64,000 bases of DNA from Nymphaea colorata (Eukaryota > Streptophyta > Magnoliopsida > Nymphaeales > Nymphaeaceae): the NCBI RefSeq assembly GCF_008831285.2, contig NC_045146.1, positions 7,452,972 to 7,516,971 of the forward strand, in the 5' to 3' direction. The position numbers and the translations under genes are program-made. Each line of letters opens with the position of its first letter. The first letter of the stretch is position 1. Positions 1 through 9,461 of this stretch are shown one piece after another. The notes beneath the pieces were generated by a model. That model ran no database searches. It was given only the letters and a program-made list of their open reading frames with translations, and was not told where the DNA came from.

Positions 1-1190
1 AGTACAAAAAGAACAATAAAGGATAAAACAATTGACAAAGATTCATAGTAGTAGTGGGTGCACTTGGAAAATGTTGAATCCAAAGAATCATAGAATTATG
101 CTTTTAGAATGCTATTGAAAATTCTGAAAGTCTGTGGACTTCTTTTTCTCTCATAGTCTTAGTAAAAGTTATACCAACAAGTAAGTTCTTTGCTTCTGCA
201 GACATTCCAAAAACAATCCACCCATGTTGTGCATATTCTTTTCAAAACCTTTCAAGCCTTTTCAGCCAACAGATGGCATGCCTCCAATCTTAACCATGTG
301 ATAGCTGTTAAAATTGTGATCATATAGTTTGTACTAAAAAAAACGAGAGATTATTGCGGCTGCAAGCAAAAGCGCTCATTGTGCTCAATTCTTTCAAGCT
401 TCACAAAACCTTACAGAGCCCTAAAGAAGACTATTCATATAAATTTCTTCTTGCCATTCATGGGAGTTAGAGACCCATGGCACCAAATGCCTTTACAAAA
501 ATGAAGACCCAATTCATTGCATAAATCAATTTCTTCTCTACATTAAAAGCTTGTGCTGGATTGCATCAATCAGTTTCTTCACTACAATAAATTTAGGGTT
601 GAAAATTACCTTCGTTTACGGGCCTTGTAGCCCATCATTCATCTATCTAGATTGTCCATGGGCGACCCTTGCAACCAGTGTGCTACCATCAATTTTGAGG
701 CAACCAGCCTCCTTGCATCGTTATCCACCATTGACGCTGAACCTTTGTCGCCATCATCATACTCTTTGCTGTTGAGAGCACCCAAGAGGCAATCACCCAC
801 CCACATCATCGCCCAGTTAAATACGTTCATATACAAATGCCCCACATGCCCAAAACACTGTTTTGGATGCCACCCCCCCCCCACCTCCCAAAAAAACAAA
901 CCCAGGCTATGTAAAATGGGCCTAAAGGGTTGTTTTTTTGAAATTGGGTTACCATGAAACCAATTTTTACAATGCCCAAATCCCCCAAAACTGAGTTTCA
1001 CATGCAAAACATCATTTTGCTTGCAGAATTCGCTTTTGAGCAGGTATCCAAACACACCCTAAATTTTTTCAAGCTATAATGAAAAGGAGGAATAGAAAAT
1101 CACATCAGCATTATGAACATAGCATAGCAAAAGTTTGAAGGGCAGGATGACGTTCTAGAGTAGACCACTCGCTACTATGAGTCCTTTTTT
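1..1190. other. Intergenic DNA without recognisable gene
   Basis: No protein family is recognised on either strand. Two overlapping open frames cover 639-1055 (-) and 652-957 (+), and they shadow each other. Neither has a known motif or a convincing gene structure. A C10 run lies at 873-882, followed by an A-rich stretch. The last part, from about 1150, may already belong to the decayed LINE that becomes recognisable at 1279. Confidence 0.5.
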
Positions 1191-1278
1191 AATGATAACT
1201 CAACTAAGGGGAACTGATTGTCTTAGGAGTGATAGAAGCATGGTAACTGTGGATGAAAATGCTCAACTAACTAAGCAT

Positions 1279-1509
1279 GTTACCAAGGAAGAAGTATGAG
1301 ATGCAATCAATAGCCTTGAAAAATAAAGCATGGCAGGGCTGGATGCGATCTTAAACTTCTTTTATCAAGAAATGTGGGGCACAATTAGCGAAGACATCTT
1401 CAAGATGGCTGACTCTTTTTTCAAGTCCTTTATATTGGTGTCTAGCATTAATCACATTCACCTTTTGCTCATCCCTAAGTTTGTGGGAGACGAGTGTATA
1501 CAGGATTAC
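1279..1509 (+). pseudogene. LINE (L1-like) reverse transcriptase fragment, left half
   Basis: This is a decayed non-LTR retrotransposon RT. The frame reads VTKEEV, stop, DAINSLEK, stop, then AGLDAI...FYQEMW...DIFKMADSFF...LLLIPK...IQDY. That is the order of conserved blocks in plant LINE RT: E-E-V, the G-x-D-x-(F/I) substrate block, FYQ-x-x-W, and L-I-P-K before the D-Y/F-R-P-I block. Two in-frame stops at about 1297 and 1324 mark it as dead. It stops exactly at TAC (1507-1509), the first edge of element A. The reading frame resumes at 19429 after A's second target-site copy, so both pieces come from one LINE. Everything upstream of the RT palm, including the endonuclease, is missing or unrecognisable. 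Confidence 0.8.
1505..1509. repeat. Target site duplication of element A, left copy (ATTAC)
   Basis: ATTAC lies directly before the 5' LTR of element A and recurs at 19424-19428, directly after its 3' LTR. Five base pairs is the usual duplication size for Ty3/gypsy integrase. Confidence 0.9.
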
Positions 1510-2372
1510 TATAAGACCCTGCACTGGCCCCTGGCTAGGGACGGCTTGGTTTGGCTTGGCTCGGCTAGGGATGGCTTGGCATGAATAGGACATGAAAGAG
1601 GCAGCTACCTAGTCCCAAAGAAGCAAACAGCAAGTCACAAGTCGGCAGCAGGAGGCCACAGGTCAGCAGAAGCAGACCATAGGTCGGTAGCAGCAAGCAG
1701 TCCCAAATTTATGGTAGACTAGAGGTCTTTGGTGTTTCTCCCACGTGGAGCGATCACCTACAACACTTATATAGGGAACCCTATTGGCGAAAGGGGCACC
1801 AGCCCCTCAACAAGTGGTCCCTGTGGAGTGACGGTTGGGACACTTGATAGCATTGAATGGAAGGAATTCGAATGTGGTGCCTTAGAAGGAACATACTAGA
1901 TGACAGTCGAGCAGCGATGCTAGGTCGTGCCTAGCAGTTGCAGGTCAAGGGAACATGTCAGATAATGGCTTTGCGGCCAGATGGCTGTGGCAGCAATACC
2001 CGTGGCCAACCGCTCGCTTGACGTGGGCAACGGTGTTTGGACGGGAAGCCGACAGGCGGTTGTAGCCCACGACCACATTTGAATCTCGGCGGGATAGTTT
2101 TGCTGCCTTGGTTTTTGAATTTTAACTATGTAATAGCTTTGGCCGAGTACTTAAATTGAGTCGAGTAGTGAATAGATGGATCGCATGCAATTGCTTTGAG
2201 TCTTTGTAAGTTTTGCTTAATTAGAAAAGACTAAGTCATCGAGTTGAGGCAAAGGCTGATTGTCCCTTGTTCCTTGAGTTTCCATATGTGTGGTGACTTG
2301 GCTGGTAAGTCTAGCGTGCATACTTACACTTTGTAGGTGAAGAACAAAAAAAAAAGAATTGTCCCTATAACA
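1510..2372 (+). repeat. Element A 5' LTR
   Basis: The LTR begins TATAAGACCC, where the 3' copy has TGTAAGACCC (mutated TG), and ends ...CTATAACA just before the primer binding site. It matches 6688-6930 followed by 18824-19423. A local duplication of a GGCTAGGGA-CGGCTTGG block at about 1532-1580 is present here and absent from the 3' copy. A TATA box sits at 1768-1774. Confidence 0.88.
1768..1774 (+). promoter_or_regulatory. TATA box of element A 5' LTR
   Basis: The sequence TATATAG lies about 260 bp into the LTR, the position expected for the U3 promoter. The next five bases are GGAAC, the same pentamer that became the target site of element B in the 3' LTR. Confidence 0.55.
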
Positions 2373-2374
2373 GT

Positions 2375-2386
2375 TGGTATCAGAGC
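2375..2386 (+). other. Element A primer binding site (initiator tRNA-Met)
   Basis: TGGTATCAGAGC begins two bases after the 5' LTR end. This is the standard plant LTR-retrotransposon primer site, complementary to the 3' end of initiator tRNA-Met. It fixes the LTR end and the + orientation. Confidence 0.93.
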
Positions 2387-2409
2387 CTAGTAGAGTGTAA
2401 TAATAACCA

Positions 2410-3230
2410 ATGGTGCTGAGACCCGAGTGACGAGACTCTCTTGCTTGGAGGAATCTACTGGCTCGCTGACGACTCAAGTGTCTTCTACTTCGTCAGGAAA
2501 CCAGTGGATTATGGATCTGACTCTACTTGAGAATCAGATGAATGACCTCGTTGCTCGCTCAGATGGTTTGTTTGATGAACTCCGCAATGAGCTTGGGGAA
2601 ACCAGACTAGTCTGGCAGCAAGAACTTGCTATTATGCATTGTGCTCTAAGAACGGCCACAGGAAAGACTTCAAAGATGAAGGTCTCATAACCCAAAGCTT
2701 TCCATGGTGTGCGGTGCTCGAAGGATTTTGAGAACTATCTTTGAGACATGGAGCAGTACTTCAAAGCTGTCCATGCCAAAGAAGAGGTTAAGGTCACTGT
2801 TGTGGCTATGGATCTATAGAGTGCTGCCAAGTTGTGGTGGTGAACCAAGTTGGAAGAGGAGAGTCACGTCGGCAAGGCGCCATCTCCACTTGGGTAGAAA
2901 TGAAGCAGGAACTTACACATCAGTTCCTACCGTCGAACATTGCCTGGATTGCTCGGGAGGTCTGCAATGACTTAAGCAGACAAGCTCCATTCGGAACTAT
3001 GTCAAGGCATTTTCTTTGTTAATGCTTGATGTAAAGAACATGGCGAAGGAATACAATCTCTTTTATTTTATAAGTGGTCTTTAATCATGGTCTCAAACTA
3101 AAATCCGTTAGCAAGAAATGAAGGACTTGCCCTCTGCTTCAACAGTGGCTGACCATCTTTTAGATTTTTGTATGCAACTTAGTGGCAAAGCTTCTAAGAA
3201 TTGGCCATAAAGCAGTACAAGTCGGTGAAA
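2410..3230 (+). pseudogene. Element A gag remnant
   Basis: This region would encode the capsid-like protein. Open pieces at 2427-2690, 2834-3022 and beyond contain a polar N-terminal part (ENQMNDLVARSDGLFDELRN), then a stretch like the Ty3/gypsy gag core with FENYL, EQYF and a W-W pair near 2828. The gag-like FLPSNI and later FISGL blocks follow. Stops and frame changes break the frame repeatedly, and no CCHC zinc knuckle can be read. The call rests partly on position between the primer site and the protease. It cannot make a functional protein. Confidence 0.65.
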
Positions 3231-3430
3231 ATGAAAGATGGTGGTAAGAAAAAAGAGAGCCAAATACCTTCCAAATCTTCAAGTTATTCCGGGTGATTCA
3301 TTTACAAAAGCCCTCATCGTGCCGAGATTGTCCTCAGAGGAAGGAGATGAATACTGTCCTCCAAGAGCCTGATGATGAGTCAAAAGCGCTCACCATTGCA
3401 GCCCTGACACGCATGAACCCCCTTTTATGA

Positions 3431-3778
3431 GTGAATACTCTGCAACAGTCTCTCAAGGACACGGCCTTAAGTCCTAGGTTGTTGTATGTTGAGGTCCAGC
3501 TGAATGAAGTCCCCACTCATGCCTTGGTGGATATAGGGGTGACCCACAATTTTGTGGCTAGCCACCTAATGGAGCACTTCGGTCTTATGGTAAAGCTGAA
3601 TGCTAGTCACGTGAAAGCCATCAATGTTGTCCCTTCAGCGGTGAACGATGAAGCAAAAGCCGTTAGGATGGAAGTCGGTCCTTGGTTGGGTAAGTGTAAC
3701 TTCACAGTCTGCACACTCAATGATTTCGATGTGATGCTAGGTGTGAAATTCTTCATCCAAACCAAAGCAACAGTCTAG
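3431..3778 (+). pseudogene. Element A aspartic protease domain
   Basis: A retropepsin-type domain reads LLYVEVQLNEVPTHALVDIG, then VTHNFVASHLMEHFG, and ends with DFDVMLGVKF. The first matches the D-(T/S)-G active-site loop with its flanking A-L-x-D and T-H-N-F-V. The last matches the usual D-x-I-L-G-x-x-(W/F) block. The catalytic loop is D-I-G rather than D-T-G or D-S-G, so the enzyme is probably inactive even where the frame is open. The enzyme would normally process the Gag-Pol polyprotein. The 115-residue open frame begins in former gag/linker sequence; its start codon is not a true translation start. Confidence 0.8.
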
Positions 3779-3859
3779 TCACATATGTCTTGCCTGGATT
3801 CATTGGTAACGAGCACGGCCACTACAAAAGCAATCTCATCCTTGTAACTGAAGGACGAA

Positions 3860-4668
3860 TTGAGGCATGGAGAGCTGACCATTCTTGCTATGTTGAAAGA
3901 AGTCGGCCCAGATTCGAAACAAGGTAATGTCCCCCCTTCTGTGCAGGAACTACTGGGCAAGTTCTCTGACATTGTGCCCAAAGAGATGCCAAAGGAGTTG
4001 CTGCCGAGACGCGACATGGACCATGAGATAGAGTTGGTGCTAGGCGCTCGGCCTCCTGCACAGGCCCCATAACGGATGTTCCCACCAGAGTTGGCCGAGC
4101 TACGTAGGCAACTTGACGAATTGCTTAAAGCCAGTTACATCCAACTGTCCAAGGCCCCTTACGAAGTGCCAGTCTTATTTCAACACAAGAATGATGGTTC
4201 GCTGCGGATGAGCATGGACTATAGAGCTTTGAACAAGCTCACGGTAAAGAACAAGTACTTTGTGCCTCGGGTGGAAGACTTGTTCAATTGGCTAGGTAAT
4301 GCTTAGATTTTCACTAAGTTGAATTTACGGTCTAGGTATTATCAAGTTAAGATTGCCAAGGAGAATAAACTAAAAACGGCTTGTATTACTCGTTATGGAT
4401 TGTTCAAGTACCTTGTAATGCATTTTGGGCTTTGTAATGCGATGGCCACATTTTGTAATTTAATATAATGTGTTTTGGCCTTACATTGATGAGTTTATTG
4501 TTGTGTATTTGGATGACATCGTAATTTATAGTCCGTACATAGATCCCATGTTAAGCACTTCGATTTAGTGTTCTCTAAGTTGCGAGAAAATATGTTGTAC
4601 TTGAAGCTGGAGAAGTGTATATTTGCTAGCCAAGGGTCCCCTTCTTATGCCACTTCATCAGTCATGGA
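3860..4668 (+). pseudogene. Element A reverse transcriptase domain
   Basis: The N-terminal block reads LLGKFSDIVPKEMPKELLPR, then DHEIELVLGARPPAQAP, and continues after a stop at 4070 with PPELAELRRQLDELL and GSLRMSMDYRALNKLTVKNK. These are hallmarks of Ty3/gypsy RT. Downstream blocks include FTKLNLRSRYYQVKIA and CITRYGLFKYLVMHFGLCNA. The catalytic motif VYLDDIVIYS is legible at 4504-4533, so the active-site Asp pair survives. Stops at 4070 and 4304 and frame breaks near 4465-4500 and 4540 prevent expression. It would copy element RNA into DNA. Confidence 0.88.
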
Positions 4669-5288
4669 ATGGTGGAGATAGATCCACAAAAGGTTCAGTC
4701 CACCGATGATTGGCCATCCCTTACCAACGTCCTAGAACCTTGGTCTTTCTTGAACCTAGTCAACTATTATCGCCGCTTTATTGAGGGGTACTCAAGAGCT
4801 GTGATGCCCTTGACAGACTTGCTAAAGAAGAATCGGATGTGGGACTGGTCGTCAGAATGTACTGATACCTTTTGGCTGCTTAAGGTAAAGTTGAGCAGCG
4901 AACCTGTTTTGCACTTGCCTGATTTCAGTCAGCCATTTGAGTTGAGACTAATGCTTTTGACCGAGCATTGGGCAGTGTCTTGATGCAAGATGGACGTCTG
5001 GTGGCCTATGAAAGTCGAAAGTTGTCAGATGCAGAACGACAATACACAGCCCATGAAAAGGAAATAACAACAGTTGCCTATTGCTTAAGGCTTTGGAGAC
5101 ACTATCTGTTAGGGTGGCATTTCAAGGTGGTGACAGACGATGTGGCGAATAGCTATTTTCTATCACAGAAGCAGCTGAGTGCCAAGCAAGCACATTGGCA
5201 AGACTTTTTGGTAGAGTTTGACATGGACATAGTGCATTGGTCAGGTAAAGCCAATCAAGCTACCGATGCACTAAGCCGAGGAGCATAG
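4669..5288 (+). pseudogene. Element A RT end and RNase H domain
   Basis: Two open pieces overlap at 4968-4983 in different frames. The first carries the RT-RNase H connection: DPQKVQ...DDWP...[28 protein letters not shown], then [11 protein letters not shown]. The second reads [20 protein letters not shown], then AERQYTAHEKE, WRHYLLGWHFKVVTDD and KANQATDALSR. This matches the Ty3/gypsy RNase H with its E-(K/R)-E and D-A-L-S-R blocks. A frameshift within the first catalytic region (expected T-D-A-S) separates the two pieces. The enzyme would degrade the RNA strand of the RNA-DNA hybrid. Confidence 0.85.
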
Positions 5289-5439
5289 ACAAGGGTCTAC
5301 ACTGCGGCGGCAATGACTCAAGTGTTTGGGAACTTGATGCAAAAGATTCGGTAGGCTATGGCCATTGATTCATCAGTGGCCCGCCTCATTGACTTGGTGA
5401 AGAAAAACACTTTTCGTCAGTTTTAGCTACAAGATGAGA

Positions 5440-6200
5440 TTATGTTTGCTAAGGGGAATCAGATGTACGTCCCTTTATTAGATGGAGTTCAGAAGGAACT
5501 CTTGAGGGAAATGCATGCATGAGCTAGCCATCCCAGCCAAGACCGCACGTTGGCTTTGATTGCTAGGCATTTTTACTGGCCGAAGATGGAAGTGGATGTA
5601 GAGCATTACATTCAGACTTGTCTAGTCTGTCAACAAGATAACACAGACAGGCAATAGCCACTTCCTATTTTGGACCGACCGTGGCAAAGTGTTTCCTTGG
5701 ATTTTATCACGGCTTTACCGGTAGTAGATGGAATGGGGTCAATCATGGTGATTGTTGATCGATTTTCGAAGTATGTAACGTTCGTCCATGTCCCAAAAGT
5801 TTGCTCGGCCGTTCTAGTTGCCAAGCTTTTTTTAGTCATGTGTTGAAGTATTTTGGGGTTCCTGTCGATATTGTAAGTGAGAACACCTGATTTTAGACTT
5901 GCTTGTTTAAGTTGCTAGGAATGAAATTAAACTTTTCGACCAACAATCATCCTCAAAGCGATGGCCTAACCGAGCGGATTAATTGTATTTTGAAAGAGTA
6001 TTTGCACCACTATGTGATAACTCTTTGTACTATGTGTATTTTGAAAGAGTATTTGCACCACTATGTGTATTAAGTTCAGGAAACTGTCATGCAGTAGTGA
6101 AGATGTTTTAAAACAAGGAAGAGGCTATGGCCGAATCAAGAGATTTCTTAGCGAAGGCCATAAAGAGAATGAAGAAGACAGCCCATAGGAAAAGGCGGCC
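5440..6200 (+). pseudogene. Element A integrase zinc finger and core, broken
   Basis: The HHCC part is visible as HPSQDRTLALIARHFYWPKM followed by CLVCQQ. The core begins PWQSVSLDFITALPVVDGMG (first catalytic Asp) and continues MVIVDRFSKYVTFVHVPK. The block expected to carry the second Asp is replaced by VSENT and a stop near 5889. The Glu block is legible as NHPQSDGLTERINCILKEYL. A 48-nt tandem duplication (5985-6069) interrupts the frame directly after it. It would insert the DNA copy into chromatin but is clearly dead. Confidence 0.82.
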
Positions 6201-6215
6201 CTTAGATTTTAAGGA

Positions 6216-6665
6216 ATGAGATTTAGTCTTGTTGAAGCTAACTCCTCAAATCTGGAAGAAATTAAGCAGCAAGGTGATCCATCGTGCCTAGTGTCAAGGT
6301 ATGATGACCCATTCAAAGTTCTAAGGAATGTTAGGAACTTAGCCTACAAGTTGGAGCTGCCCACAATAATCAAGTCCCACCCTTTGTTCCGTGTAAGTTT
6401 TCTAAAACCTTTTCATAGAGATGGCGAGGACCCAGCTAGGTCAATTTCTACTAGGGCACCACCCAGTGTGAGTGTGCAATTTAAAAAAGAGGTTACTCAA
6501 ATTCTAGACCATCAGCTTAAGGGGCACAACAAGGCTAGCTATTACTGAAAGTTTTTGGTAAGGTGGAAGGGCCGGCTGGAGAGTTAAGACAACTGGGAGA
6601 GAGATGCCAACTTATGGCAATTCGAAGACAAAGTACATGAATACTTGGCTTTGACAGGGACGTCA
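6216..6665 (+). pseudogene. Element A integrase C-terminus and chromodomain-like tail
   Basis: The open part reads SRYDDPFKVLRNVRNLAYKL, then LPTIIKSHPLFRVSFLKPFH, the integrase C-terminal GPY/F-like module. APPSVSVQFKKEVTQILDH follows and, past a stop near 6546, KFLVRWKGRLE, stop, DNWERDANL. The VTQILD-x(n)-FLVRWKG-x(n)-NWE spacing is that of a chromovirus chromodomain, which in related elements reads histone marks to steer insertion. Two stops (about 6546 and 6585) break it. Confidence 0.8.
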
Positions 6666-6674
6666 AGCACAGTT

Positions 6675-6687
6675 GGTGAGAAAAGCT
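6675..6687 (+). other. Possible polypurine tract of element A
   Basis: The purine-rich run GGTGAGAAAAGC lies directly upstream of the 3' LTR start at 6688. It is the expected place for second-strand priming, but the run is short and imperfect. Confidence 0.45.
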
Positions 6688-6930
6688 TGTAAGACCCTGC
6701 CATGGCCCTGCTAGGGATGGCTTGGCATGAACAGGCCATGGAAGAGGCACTTACCTAGTCCCAAAGGAGCAAACAACAAGTCACAAGTCGACAGCAGTAG
6801 GCCAAAGATCGGCATAAGCAGGTCACAGGTCAACAGCAACAGACAGTCTAAAATTTATGGTAGACCATAGGTCTTTGGTGTTTCTCCCCGCCCGCATAGA
6901 GCGATCACCTACAACACAAATATATGGAAC
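6688..6930 (+). repeat. Element A 3' LTR, first part
   Basis: The sequence starts TGTAAGACCC and follows the 5' LTR through the block ending CGATCACCTACAACAC and the TATATA region. It stops at GGAAC (6926-6930), where element B begins. The LTR resumes at 18824. Confidence 0.9.
6926..6930. repeat. Target site duplication of element B, left copy (GGAAC)
   Basis: GGAAC before B recurs at 18819-18823 directly after it. The undisturbed 5' LTR of A has a single GGAAC at the matching place (1775-1779), which proves the duplication arose on B's insertion. Confidence 0.92.
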
Positions 6931-7553
6931 TGATAGGAACAGACCCGGCGTCGACCAAAACTGTTGCCAAGTGCCGATCCTTCTCCCAAGATCTCTTGAG
7001 AGAGCCGTCGAGAAAACCAAAACAAATTGAATTACAAGAGTTATACCTGACCGGACAGCAATCCCGGTGCAAAAAATTCCCTAGAACAAAAAATACATGT
7101 GAAGTTAACAAGCCCAAGTTTCAACCTACTACAATACTAAGTAGATGTGAGGCTAGTACAAATGTGATCGATACAGAAAAGCACTCACTCACTCAAGCAT
7201 TCATCTACAACAATCCATCATGTCATACATGCTTAGGCGGCCAAACCATTCCCTAGAACCGTAGGAGGTATTGCAACCCGTGACTATGTCCTTGGTACTC
7301 ATTCCTTGGAGGAGTCGTAGTTGGTTGCTAGGTCCAAGGGCCGGGTTCAAAGCAAGTAACACTCACCCCGCTGCTATAAGGTGTTTAGATTCTTACCTAC
7401 CGGGGTTAGCCCGGCATCAAAACCAATAAGAAACCGAGGATGATAATCCGGCAGCCCAGGCTGCTCCCTGGTATTGCAGCACTCCTCGTGTTTAGTCACA
7501 GATGCACCAAGATGTGTGAGCCAAAAACACCGCTGGTCTTAGGTGTACGTTGG

Positions 7554-8021
7554 TCAAGTGCGAGCAGTCTCCTTCCTTAGTTGATGATGACACGGCTCCT
7601 CCTTCAAACTCTGCAAGGCGGCCTTCCTTTTTGGGATGTGGTCACCTTCTCGATGGTTAGGGTTTGATCGTGAGGGAGTAACTCCTCCTTTAGCCGCCGC
7701 ATGAATCACCTTCCAAATAGGGCGCCAACCGTTCCGAGATTTCCCCCAATTGCGGCACCTAGAATCTTCCTTTTTGGGTTGGCAACTCCTCCACTGAATC
7801 TGGCAATTAGGGTTACCTTTTTGGTCACACCCTAACTGTTCCAAAACCTCATCAACGTGGCGCAAGAGGGACCTGCCTTTTTGAGCTCTAGCCATTCCAA
7901 AATCCTCAAATTGTAGTGCCAATGACTTTCCCTTTTGAACTGTTATCCCCTTCCTCCAAAATAGGCACCACTTCCTTCCTTTTTGAGTGCACGGCCTCCA
8001 TTGAATGACCACAAGGCCCAC
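7554..8021 (-). other. Unrecognised 155-codon open frame with QKG repeats inside element B
   Basis: No family is recognised. The translated frame carries a recurring Lys-Gly/Lys-Arg block at irregular spacing (TQKGRKW, VQKGKSL, AQKGRSL, DQKGNPN, QPKKEDS, IPKRKAA). It mirrors a degenerate repeat on the + strand built around CCTTTTTG. The regularity suggests that a repeat structure, not selection on a protein, keeps the frame open. No stable start context, no neighbouring exon and no known domain were found. It is most likely a non-coding repeat inside a long LTR. Confidence 0.35.
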
Positions 8022-8024
8022 ACG

Positions 8025-8121
8025 TGTAACACCCCAGAATAAAAGATGAATTATTTCATAGGGGCATTATTGAAAGCTTCATCGAATCTCATGGATTACC
8101 CAAGATTCTAGCGAAATGTGG
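8025..8121. other. Part of element B upstream of C, starting TGTAACACCCC
   Basis: The motif TGTAACACCCC at 8025 resembles the start of many plant LTRs. It could mark a further old LTR fragment inside B. No matching end or target duplication was found, so it is left as B sequence. Confidence 0.25.
8117..8121. repeat. Target site duplication of element C, left copy (TGTGG)
   Basis: TGTGG precedes C and CGTGG follows it at 16983-16987. Four of five bases agree, consistent with one later mutation. Confidence 0.7.
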
Positions 8122-9461
8122 TGTTGGAGCCCGCGGCTGGGAGGGATGCCGGAGGCAGCCGACCGCGCTCCTAAACGCCAAGAATCTCGCTCAGAGGGGG
8201 AGAAGGTCAATGGAACAGTAATCGGCTGTGTGGGAACGGCGACGAGTAGGGAGGATGCGCAGGGACATGGAGGCTAACAGTGGGATTTGCAGGCGGTTTA
8301 GACGTCGGGTGGATGAAATGGAAGCGACGGGAGGCATGGGCAGCGATCGGTGGAGTCTCCTCAACCCGGGATGGGCTTCAGGCGAAGGAGAGCTCGTTGA
8401 AGGCAGCCATGGAAGCTGGAATGGAGTAGACGCAGGGAGAAGAAGGGGAAGAAGAAAGCATCGATCTCATTGATGAAATGAGACGAAATCCAAGGGGGCT
8501 GCCGCCGGGAATGTCGTCCGAAGACCTTTTGGGTATGAACGTCCAGGGATGACCCTCTTGGGATTCCTCTCTCAAAACATGAAGCTCAACAATGGCTGCC
8601 TCCCCCCTTATGAAGGAGGAGGACGATGGCCCAACGGCCTCCCACGGCTCGCGTGGGAGGTGGCCGACCAAGGACACGGTTCGACAGTCTTGTCGAACCG
8701 GGTCGGGGGTGGTGAGTCGACCCGGGTCTTTAAGAGACCCGGGTCCCAAAACCGAGTCAAGAAATGCGGGTCCAGACCCCAGTCCAGATCCCCCCCCCAA
8801 AAGTCTGTGCCCGGATCTATAAGTCTGCGCATGGATCCGGGTCTACAAAAATGACGGGCCAACCCGCCTCAGAAGTCCGGACCCGTGTCCGGTTATTTCC
8901 AAAGTGTCCCCCTGTACAGTGTCAAGTTCCCCCTCATCGTGTCAAACGTCACACTGGAGGCGTGTCCCGTCAAAAGGACACGCGTGTCCCGCTGGAGCTC
9001 CTTCCGACTGGGGCCTGTCTGTCGCTGCCGCGCCTTCTCGACCAGGTGCTGCCGAGTCTCCTCGTCCGCTCGCTGTCGGGTCGCCTGGTGGATCGTGCGC
9101 AGGACTGTCGGCCAGCCCGCCGGGCGCTCGGGTGTCGCTCGTCCCTGGCCGCTGGTCAGCCAGGCGGCGCCCGTCCGTGTTGCCGCTCCTCTCAGTCTCT
9201 TCTGCCTTTGCCCCTGCCCGGGCGATGGAGGCTAAACCTCCCGAGGCGTTCGCCCCCGCGTGGCGCGCCTTCTGCCGTGGCTGTCTCTCGGCGGTGCCCA
9301 GCTCTTGCCTTCGGTCGGAAGCCTCCCTCTGACCTTCTTCGCGGTAATCACCCCCGCCTCCTGACGCGTGGCCCTCCTTGGCCGTTGGCTGTGCGTGGCC
9401 TTCTGCCCTCTCGGTGCCGGCTGCGGTCCTCTTCCTGGACGCCGACGGATGGGCCGTATCA
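8122..9461 (-). repeat. Element C 3' LTR
   Basis: It matches 15626-16982 over its full length. I counted about 16 differences by eye across the first 235 bp, and other stretches look closer. The 3' end of the pol frame lies inside this LTR. Several overlapping + strand frames across GC-rich parts are shadows. Confidence 0.92.

Noticed and set aside
639-1055. 138-codon - strand frame near the left edge
   Set aside because: It overlaps a + strand frame, has no known domain or splice partner, and its start lies in low-complexity DNA.
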